Shown one piece after another: positions 14,519 to 19,519 of a stretch of 19,519 nt of DNA (position 1 is its first letter; each line of letters begins with the position of its first letter). Made by a program: the position numbers and the translations under genes. The notes beneath the pieces were generated by a model. It did not search any database. It was not told where the DNA came from and was given only the letters and a program-made list of their open reading frames with translations. Source of the DNA: Flavobacterium psychrophilum (lineage in GTDB: Bacteria; Bacteroidota; Bacteroidia; Flavobacteriales; Flavobacteriaceae). The DNA lies in contig CAMDQL010000028.1 in NCBI GenBank assembly GCA_945905915.1, forward strand, positions 1 to 19,519, read 5' to 3'.

Positions 14519-15128
14519 AACGTTATTTATAATAGTATTGTTGTTTCAATTTAGTTTTTCTCAAAACATAAAACTAAAAACAGGCGATATTTTATTTCAA
14601 TCGATGAACTGCGGTCCATTGTGTGAAGCCATAAACGAAGTAACCGAAGGCTATCAAGGAAAAGATTTTAGCCATTTAGGAATGGTTTACATCAAAAACG
14701 ATTCGATATTTATAATTGAAGCAGCCGGAGAAGCGGTGAAAATCACACCATATGAAACCTTCAAAACGTATGCCAATGAACCTATGTATATTGGAAGACT
14801 AAAGAAAAAATATCGGAAATATATTCCTGAAGCCATTGCTTTTTCATTGCAACAAGTGGGTGTTCCTTATGACGATGAATATTTATATGATAATGGAAAA
14901 TATTATTGTTCGGAATTAATTTACGACGCATTTCTGCATTCTTATAAAAAACCTTTGTTTGATTTATTTCCGATGACTTTTAAATCGCCTAAATCAAATG
15001 ACTATTTTGAAGTTTGGGCAGAATATTACAAAAAACTAAACTTGGAATGCCCAGAGGGTCAATTAGGTTGCAACCCTGGTGGAATTTCTACTTCTGATAA
15101 GTTGAGAATTATTGGAACTATTAAGTGA
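14508..15128 (+). CDS. Secreted YiiX/YebB-like NlpC/P60-type cysteine hydrolase
   Basis: 206 aa from the ATG at 14508. Residues 1-19 (MKNKTLFIIVLLFQFSFSQ) form a Sec signal peptide, so the protein is exported. The rest resembles the YiiX/YebB group of permuted papain-like NlpC/P60 enzymes: TGDILFQS (25-32), DFSHLGMVY (53-61, candidate catalytic H56), EAAGEAVKITP (71-81) and YYCSELIYDAF (132-142, candidate nucleophile C134). Family members are thought to cleave amide or ester bonds, perhaps in peptidoglycan or lipids; the real substrate is unknown. The frame is open further upstream to 14448, but only the later ATG gives the signal peptide, and the upstream residues overlap truB heavily. The chosen start still overlaps truB by 11 nt. 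It ends facing the thioredoxin-like gene. Confidence 0.85.
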   Translation: MKNKTLFIIVLLFQFSFSQNIKLKTGDILFQSMNCGPLCEAINEVTEGYQGKDFSHLGMVYIKNDSIFIIEAAGEAVKITPYETFKTYANEPMYIGRLKKKYRKYIPEAIAFSLQQVGVPYDDEYLYDNGKYYCSELIYDAFLHSYKKPLFDLFPMTFKSPKSNDYFEVWAEYYKKLNLECPEGQLGCNPGGISTSDKLRIIGTIK

Positions 15129-15240
15129 TTTTGTTTCACAAAGTTTCTCAAAGTTAAACACGAAGTCCCACAAAGTTTTATAAAAATCTGTTTAAATCAG
15201 CTTTGTGAAACATCTGTGTAATCCGCGTTCAATTTTTAAC
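15129..15240. repeat. Cacaaag/ctttgtg inverted tract between convergent genes
   Basis: TGTTTCACAAAG (15132-15143) is the exact complement of CTTTGTGAAACA (15201-15212), giving a 12-bp stem with a 57-nt loop. The loop holds further CAAAG words (TCAAAG, CACAAAG), so several alternative pairings exist. The right part, TCTGTGTAATCCGCGTTC, matches a word family I recall as frequent between Flavobacterium genes. Lying between convergent genes, it may act as a two-way terminator, although no long U-run directly follows the stem. Confidence 0.55.
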
Positions 15241-15840
15241 TTAAACGCGCTCCTGCATTTCCATAATTTCTTGCTGAATCGAAACTCCTTTATCGTGTAA
15301 ATACCATTTTTGCAATTCAATTTTTGCCGTTTCATCTACTACACCATGAGTTGCTTTGTAATCAATAATCAATTGTTTTGCCCCATGAGGTCTTGGTCCC
15401 CAATCGGCAAGAATTTCAAAATTTTCTGCATCTAAAACAATTAATTTAGGAATCGCCTTGCCTCCATTGGTTAAAAAATGTTGCATTAATTCATCGTTAT
15501 CATCACGCAAAGCAATTTTCAAGTCAATTTTATCGGTTACTTCGGCCATTTTATGGATAACTGGAACGATTTGAGCTGCATCGCCACACCAACCTTCACT
15601 TAAAACCAACCAGATGTATTTTTTATCTAAACTTTGAAGTTTATTTATTATTTCAGGCAAAATATCTATAGTTTTTTCTAAACGATTCATTCGTGTTTCA
15701 TTCAATTCAGAATAATGTAATAAATCTATAGATTGTTCATGACCTGTTGATTTACCTTGTGTAATTAAATGAGCAATATGTTTTCTATATTCGGCAAAAG
15801 AAAAACTAGTTTGCAGTGCTTTTTGAATGGTTTTTATCAT
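15241..15840 (-). CDS. Thioredoxin-fold protein with a single active-site cysteine
   Basis: 199 aa from the ATG at 15840. The C-terminal two thirds have a thioredoxin-like fold: YIWLVLSEGWCGDAAQ (75-90) at the active-site position and AIPKLIVLD with the expected cis-Pro. The active site is WCGD, with one Cys (C85) and Asp where a redox thioredoxin has the second Cys, so classical disulfide reduction is unlikely. Such proteins are annotated only as thioredoxin family; a mono-thiol or structural role is possible. The N-terminal ~65 residues are helical (SFAEYRKHIAHLI). The frame is open to a TTG at 15861, but that codon lies inside a TAAATTTG promoter box, which argues for the ATG seven codons later. 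No signal peptide, so probably cytoplasmic. It is alone, convergent with the hydrolase gene and divergent from pyrH. Confidence 0.85.
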   Translation of the reverse strand: MIKTIQKALQTSFSFAEYRKHIAHLITQGKSTGHEQSIDLLHYSELNETRMNRLEKTIDILPEIINKLQSLDKKYIWLVLSEGWCGDAAQIVPVIHKMAEVTDKIDLKIALRDDNDELMQHFLTNGGKAIPKLIVLDAENFEILADWGPRPHGAKQLIIDYKATHGVVDETAKIELQKWYLHDKGVSIQQEIMEMQERV

Positions 15841-15858
15841 CTTTTTAGCTTTATTTGA

Positions 15859-15866
15859 CAAATTTA
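15859..15866 (-). promoter_or_regulatory. -7 promoter box for the thioredoxin-like gene
   Basis: On the minus strand this reads TAAATTTG, a full TAnnTTTG match; TTTC lies about 19 nt upstream as a weak -33. It is 19 nt from the ATG at 15840 and overlaps an in-frame TTG, which decides the start. The leader would be short. Confidence 0.45.
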
Positions 15867-16007
15867 AGTCTATTTTTGGAATTTGAAAGTAAGAATTGTT
15901 ACAAATGGATTACTGTTAATAATGGGTTATAACAAATTCGGAAAAGGTATTTGAAAAATTGTCTTTATAAATGTTACAACATTTTTTTTAGGAAAAAACG
16001 AATTAAC

Positions 16008-16015
16008 TATATTTG
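16008..16015 (+). promoter_or_regulatory. pyrH: -7 promoter box for pyrH
   Basis: TATATTTG is a full match to TAnnTTTG, 67 nt upstream of the pyrH ATG, giving a leader of about 60 nt. The -33 region is T-rich (TTTTTTTAGG) without a clean TTTG. The 140 nt further upstream, toward the thioredoxin-like gene, show nothing else I can name. Confidence 0.5.
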
Positions 16016-16044
16016 CAAAACAAATCTATACAGTATAACGACTT

Positions 16045-16065
16045 GAGCTTGCGACAGCAAGACTC
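16045..16065 (+). promoter_or_regulatory. Hairpin in the pyrH 5' leader
   Basis: GAGCTTGC (16045-16052) pairs with GCAAG (16057-16061) and, after a bulged A, CTC (16063-16065), with a GACA loop. The 8-bp GC-containing stem stands out in an AT-rich leader, 17 nt before the pyrH ATG. No U-tract follows, so it is not a terminator. It may stabilise or regulate the pyrH-frr mRNA, possibly by protein binding; function is unknown. Confidence 0.5.
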
Positions 16066-16082
16066 CTTTAAAATAAACAGTA

Positions 16083-16790
16083 ATGAAGTACAAAAGAATT
16101 CTTCTAAAATTAAGTGGTGAAGCTTTAATGGGTGAAAGACAATATGGAATTGACCCCCAACGATTAGCTGAGTATGCCGCCGAGATCAAACAAATTCACG
16201 ATAAAGGAGTAGAAATTGCTATTGTTATTGGTGGTGGAAACATTTTTAGAGGAGTTTCTGGAGCGAGTAATGGAATGGACAGAGTTCAGGGTGATTACAT
16301 GGGAATGCTGGCAACCGTAATTAACGGAATGGCATTACAAGGTGCTCTTGAAGAAGCTGGAATGCAAACTCGTTTACAAACCGCATTAAAAATAGAAGCC
16401 ATTGCAGAGCCATATATCAAAAGAAAAGCAACACGCCATTTAGAAAAAGGTAGAATTGTAATTTTTGGTGCCGGAACTGGAAATCCATATTTTAAAACTG
16501 ATACCGCAGCAGTTTTGAGAGGTATTGAAGTAAGTGCTGATGTAATTTTAAAAGGAACACGAGTAGACGGAGTATATACTTCAGATCCAGAAAAAAATGT
16601 AGATGCTGTTAAATTTGATTATATTTCATTTGAAGAGGTATTAGCAAAAGGATTGAACGTAATGGACACTACCGCTTTTACTTTGAGCCAAGAAAATAAG
16701 TTGCCTATTATTGTTTTTGATATGAATAAAGAAGGTAATTTATTAAAAGTGTGTAAAGGGGAAACGATAGGAACAACAGTAACAATATAA
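16083..16790 (+). CDS. pyrH: UMP kinase
   Basis: 235 aa, standard length for bacterial UMP kinase of the amino-acid-kinase fold. Typical blocks are [14 protein letters not shown] (4-17), [10 protein letters not shown] (48-57), [36 protein letters not shown] and [14 protein letters not shown]. It phosphorylates UMP to UDP with ATP in the cytoplasm, normally feedback-inhibited by UTP and activated by GTP. The start is the ATG at 16083, after a leader with a -7 box and a hairpin. frr follows after a 70-nt gap entirely filled by a palindromic tract; pyrH-frr adjacency is conserved across bacteria and fits a shared transcript ending at the terminator near 17450. Confidence 0.97.
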   Translation: MKYKRILLKLSGEALMGERQYGIDPQRLAEYAAEIKQIHDKGVEIAIVIGGGNIFRGVSGASNGMDRVQGDYMGMLATVINGMALQGALEEAGMQTRLQTALKIEAIAEPYIKRKATRHLEKGRIVIFGAGTGNPYFKTDTAAVLRGIEVSADVILKGTRVDGVYTSDPEKNVDAVKFDYISFEEVLAKGLNVMDTTAFTLSQENKLPIIVFDMNKEGNLLKVCKGETIGTTVTI

Positions 16791-16860
16791 TTTTGTTTCA
16801 CGTTTCACGTTGTTATTGTTCTTAACTTGAAACCTGAAACCTTAAACCTGAAACAAAAAA
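16791..16860. repeat. Gtttca/tgaaac palindromic tract filling the pyrH-frr gap
   Basis: TTTTGTTTCA (16791-16800), starting at the first base after the pyrH stop, is the exact complement of TGAAACAAAA (16849-16858), ending 2 nt before the frr ATG. Inside, GTTTCACGTT and AACTTGAAAC are complementary with one mismatch, and ACCTGAAAC/CCTTAAACCTGAAAC are near-tandem words. The whole gap can fold into one long hairpin that would place the frr start region in a stem. Confidence 0.65.
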
Positions 16861-17424
16861 ATGACAGAAGAAATTAACTTTATTTTAGACAGTGCAAAAG
16901 AAGCTATGGTAGGTTCTGTTGCCCATTTAGAAAAAGAATTTTTAAATATTAGAGCCGGAAAAGCTTCTCCGCAAATGCTTGGCGGTGTTTTTGTAGATTA
17001 TTATGGATCGCAAACAGCACTTTCGCAAGTAGCAAATATTAATGCCGCAGACGCTAGAACATTAACCGTTACGCCTTGGGAAAAAAACATGTTACATCCT
17101 ATTGAAAAAGCAATTATGATTGCAAATTTAGGGTTAAACCCAATGAACAATGGAGACAACATCATTATTAATATTCCTGCCTTAACGGAAGAAAGACGAC
17201 GTGACTTAGTAAAACAAGCTAAGGCAGAAGCTGAAGATGCAAAAATTGGAATTAGAAATCATAGAAAAGATGCTAATTCTGATATTAAAAAAGAAGAAAA
17301 AGAAGGAACCGCAGAAGATATTTGTAAAAAAGCGGAAGACGACGTGCAAAAATTAACCGATTCATTCATTAAGAAAATAGACGAAATTTTAGCCGATAAA
17401 GAAGCCGAAATCATGAAAGTATAA
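16861..17424 (+). CDS. frr: Ribosome recycling factor
   Basis: 187 aa, close to the E. coli length of 185. Family blocks are HLEKEFLNIRAGKASPQML (22-40), LTVTPWEKNMLHPIEKAI (in the beta domain), NIPALTEERRRDLVKQAKAEAEDAKIGIRNHRKDAN and the C-terminal helix with KLTDSFIKKIDEILADKEAEIMKV. RRF splits post-termination ribosomes together with EF-G. Start at the ATG at 16861, preceded by an A-run that serves as the translation leader usual in this group. It follows pyrH and is followed by a strong intrinsic terminator, so it closes the transcript. Confidence 0.97.
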   Translation: MTEEINFILDSAKEAMVGSVAHLEKEFLNIRAGKASPQMLGGVFVDYYGSQTALSQVANINAADARTLTVTPWEKNMLHPIEKAIMIANLGLNPMNNGDNIIINIPALTEERRRDLVKQAKAEAEDAKIGIRNHRKDANSDIKKEEKEGTAEDICKKAEDDVQKLTDSFIKKIDEILADKEAEIMKV

Positions 17425-17429
17425 ATTTA

Positions 17430-17460
17430 AATCCCGATTCACACTCGGGATTTTTTATTT
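17430..17460 (+). terminator. Rho-independent terminator after frr
   Basis: AATCCCGA (17430-17437) pairs perfectly with TCGGGATT (17445-17452) around a 7-nt loop (TTCACAC), and the T-run TTTTTTATTT follows. It starts 6 nt after the frr stop. It is the clearest intrinsic terminator in the window. Confidence 0.93.
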
Positions 17461-17464
17461 TAAA

Positions 17465-17472
17465 TATCTTTG
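17465..17472 (+). promoter_or_regulatory. -7 promoter box for the DUF5686 gene
   Basis: TATCTTTG is a full TAnnTTTG match, 21 nt before the ATG at 17493. It begins 5 nt after the T-run of the frr terminator, so the -33 region lies within the terminator hairpin itself. No TTTG is found there. Confidence 0.5.
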
Positions 17473-17492
17473 TAACTACTTAAAAAACATAC

Positions 17493-19519
17493 ATGAACTA
17501 TTTTTGGCTTTTTTTGTGTTTCATTTTTTCTTCTAATTTGATTTCGCAAACCAAAATCAAAGGGCAAGTTATTGATTTTGACAATGCCGTTCCTATTGCT
17601 TTTGCATCCGTAACTTATAACAACGAAACAATCACTTCGGACTGGGAAGGAAAATTTTATGTGTTACTTATTGATGAAAAACTACCCATTAAAATAAACA
17701 ACAAAGGGTTTTATGAAAAAATAATATATGCCTCAAATAAAACATCCACTCTCACAGTAAAGCTAGTAAATGATTTAAACACCAAAAAAAAGGAAATCTA
17801 CTCAGAAATTGAAGTAAATAATATTATCAAAAAGGTCATTGAAAATAAAAAAAACAATGATCCTAGTAAAGCACTTTCAAGTTTTCAATACAAAAACTAT
17901 GAATACCTGCAAGTAACCGCTAACCCTGATAGTATTTCTAGTAAAATTGACACTATTTTCAGAAAAAAATTATTTGGAAAACCACAAATAAAACTCGATT
18001 CGACTAATTATAAATTTAAAAAAGTTGTAGAAAAACAACATTTGTATCAAACCGAAAAAGTTACACTCATTCAATTCGCTAAGAAACAAACCAAGGAAAC
18101 TATTTTAGCCACAAGAATGGCCGGTTTTGATCAACCAGTTTATGAATATTTAGGGCTAAAATTAGTATCTTATTCGGTATATGAAAATCCGTTTGAAATT
18201 ATGGAAATTCCAGTTCAAAATCCCATTTCAAATTATGGCCGAAGATTATATACTTATAAATTAATCGATACGGTTTCCATTCAAGGTAGAAAAGCATATC
18301 GAATTTATTTTCAACCAAAAAAATTAAATGCCAATAAACTAAGAGGCTTATTATATATAGATGCCGAAACATTTGCAATTTCAAAAGGCTATTATCGAAT
18401 TTATGGTTTTGTAAACATCAATGCCACTTATACCTTTAATTACTTGTCTGAACATGGAATTTGGTTTCCAGAAAAACAATCATTTAAAGTCTTAAAAGGG
18501 AATAATTATGACGATATTACTATTTTAGGCGGTACCATAAAATTTAGTTCTTCGTTGGAAAACTTCGAACGTAAAAATGCAACCGATCAAGCGTATTTGC
18601 ATATCGAATCAAAACCTTATGATATCGAAATTAATCAACCGGTTTCAATCACAAAGCCAAGAGTAAAAATAGAAGTGCCACAAAGCAGTTTGAAAAAGCC
18701 TTCTGATTATTGGAATGTTTTCACAAAAGACACTTTAGACATACGAAAAATAAAGACCTATACAATAATTGATAGTTTGTCGCTTTCCGAAAGAATAGAA
18801 CATAAAATTTTTCTCGGACGCAAAATAATTAACGGATATTTTCCGGTTTCAATAATTGATATTGATTTACGAAGCATTATAAAATATAATAATTTTGAAG
18901 GATTCCGATTTGGAATAGGTGGAATAACCAATAACAAACTTTCTACAAAATATAAAATCGCATTTTATGGCGCTTATGGATTAAAAGATGAAAAAACCAA
19001 GTTTGGCATTACGCCATCGTATCTAGTTCATGAAAAATCTGAAACATGGATAAGTGCGTCTTATTCTGATGATATTAATGAAATTGCGCAAACCAATTTT
19101 GCAACCGATTCAAGACGATTTAAAATTTATGACCCTCGCCCTTTCAATATCACAACTTTCTACAATAACAAATTGAGCTCTGTTTTTATTGAAAGTAAAT
19201 TTTTGCCAAAAACAACTAGTTATTTTGCCCTTTCACAAAGTCAAATTACTCCTTTATTTGATTATACATTTGTCAATAATGGTGTGACCTATAACAATTA
19301 TAATATTACTTCCTTTCAAATAGGCTTTCAATGGAATCCGTTTAGTAATTACATGCAAACGCCTGTTGGAAAAATTGAAATGGATAAACGCCATCCAAAA
19401 TTTTCAATACAATACACCAAGACCTTACCAAAAATAGCAGAAAATGATTTCGATTTTTCTAAAATAGATTTCAAAACCTATTATGAATTGCCTTATTTAT
19501 CGGGTCAAAAAAGTGCGGT
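17493..19519 (+). CDS. DUF5686 / carboxypeptidase-regulatory-like surface protein, N-terminal part
   Basis: I translated this from the ATG at 17493; the frame stays open for 675 codons to the right edge, so the C-terminus is missing. Residues 1-19 (MNYFWLFLCFIFSSNLISQ) form a signal peptide. About 20-93 are a carboxypeptidase-D regulatory-like beta domain (KIKGQVIDFDNAVPIAFASV, with TSDWEGKFYV). The rest matches my memory of DUF5686: IIKKVIENKKNN, FQYKNYEYLQV, GRKAYRIYFQP, LYIDAETFAISKGYYRI, then strand-rich segments that may form an outer-membrane barrel (RFGIGGITNN, KIAFYGAYGLKDEKTKFG). Role unknown; probably outer-membrane associated and Bacteroidota-specific. It has its own -7 box right after the frr terminator. 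A full member is usually over 800 aa, so roughly the last fifth is probably missing. Confidence 0.85.
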   Translation, partial: MNYFWLFLCFIFSSNLISQTKIKGQVIDFDNAVPIAFASVTYNNETITSDWEGKFYVLLIDEKLPIKINNKGFYEKIIYASNKTSTLTVKLVNDLNTKKKEIYSEIEVNNIIKKVIENKKNNDPSKALSSFQYKNYEYLQVTANPDSISSKIDTIFRKKLFGKPQIKLDSTNYKFKKVVEKQHLYQTEKVTLIQFAKKQTKETILATRMAGFDQPVYEYLGLKLVSYSVYENPFEIMEIPVQNPISNYGRRLYTYKLIDTVSIQGRKAYRIYFQPKKLNANKLRGLLYIDAETFAISKGYYRIYGFVNINATYTFNYLSEHGIWFPEKQSFKVLKGNNYDDITILGGTIKFSSSLENFERKNATDQAYLHIESKPYDIEINQPVSITKPRVKIEVPQSSLKKPSDYWNVFTKDTLDIRKIKTYTIIDSLSLSERIEHKIFLGRKIINGYFPVSIIDIDLRSIIKYNNFEGFRFGIGGITNNKLSTKYKIAFYGAYGLKDEKTKFGITPSYLVHEKSETWISASYSDDINEIAQTNFATDSRRFKIYDPRPFNITTFYNNKLSSVFIESKFLPKTTSYFALSQSQITPLFDYTFVNNGVTYNNYNITSFQIGFQWNPFSNYMQTPVGKIEMDKRHPKFSIQYTKTLPKIAENDFDFSKIDFKTYYELPYLSGQKSA

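Noticed and set aside
15841..15861. TTG start of the thioredoxin-like protein at 15861
   Set aside because: The codon overlaps the TAAATTTG promoter box; the ATG at 15840 is the better start.
15862..16007. Possible small gene or riboswitch in the 140 nt upstream of the pyrH promoter
   Set aside because: No open frame with start and coding bias and no recognisable aptamer fold was seen; it looks like plain AT-rich divergent spacer.

Overview
The window looks like ordinary chromosome from a low-GC Bacteroidota of the Flavobacterium type. The evidence is strong A/T bias, genes without Shine-Dalgarno sequences but with A-rich leaders, several TAnnTTTG (-7) promoter boxes, and lineage-typical genes: a fused MurF-alanine racemase, a DUF3098 protein, a DUF5686 protein, an LpxH-type phosphatase and a large T9SS-style secreted adhesin. 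No tRNA, rRNA, CRISPR array, prophage or classical insertion sequence was seen. No stretch over 300 bases lacks a gene.

Layout. 1-1809 (-) is the N-terminal 603 codons of a secreted multidomain adhesin cut by the left edge. 1970-2719 (+) is lpxH (lipid A), followed at 2741-2850 by a GC-rich structured element resembling the flavobacterial Flavo-1 RNA. 2856-7102 (-) holds rsmI, a GIY-YIG endonuclease cassette, recJ and an MFS exporter. 7180-8070 (-) is an acidic protein of unknown function, divergent from 8173-11251 (+), tdk followed 1 nt later by murF-alr. 11312-15128 (+) is a run of envelope and housekeeping genes: mscL, ftsX, DUF3098, uppP, truB and a secreted YiiX/NlpC-P60-like hydrolase. 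15241-15840 (-) is a single-cysteine thioredoxin-like protein. 16083-17424 (+) is pyrH-frr with a clear terminator, and 17493 to the right edge is a DUF5686 surface protein.

Functionally the window is rich in envelope biogenesis: lipid A (lpxH), peptidoglycan precursors (murF-alr), lipid carrier recycling (uppP), division (ftsX) and osmotic safety (mscL). It also has nucleotide and RNA functions (tdk, pyrH, truB, rsmI, frr) and DNA repair (recJ).

The most interesting object is at 5946-6358. A single small GIY-YIG nuclease gene is enclosed by a perfect 32-bp inverted repeat, each arm exactly 11 nt from the gene, and each arm contains a 20-nt hairpin with tandem G.A mismatches and a GNRA-type loop. 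It resembles a minimal REP-type element with a nuclease in place of a transposase. A second theme is that most intergenic gaps hold short degenerate self-complementary tracts, each with its own vocabulary, often abutting stop and start codons.
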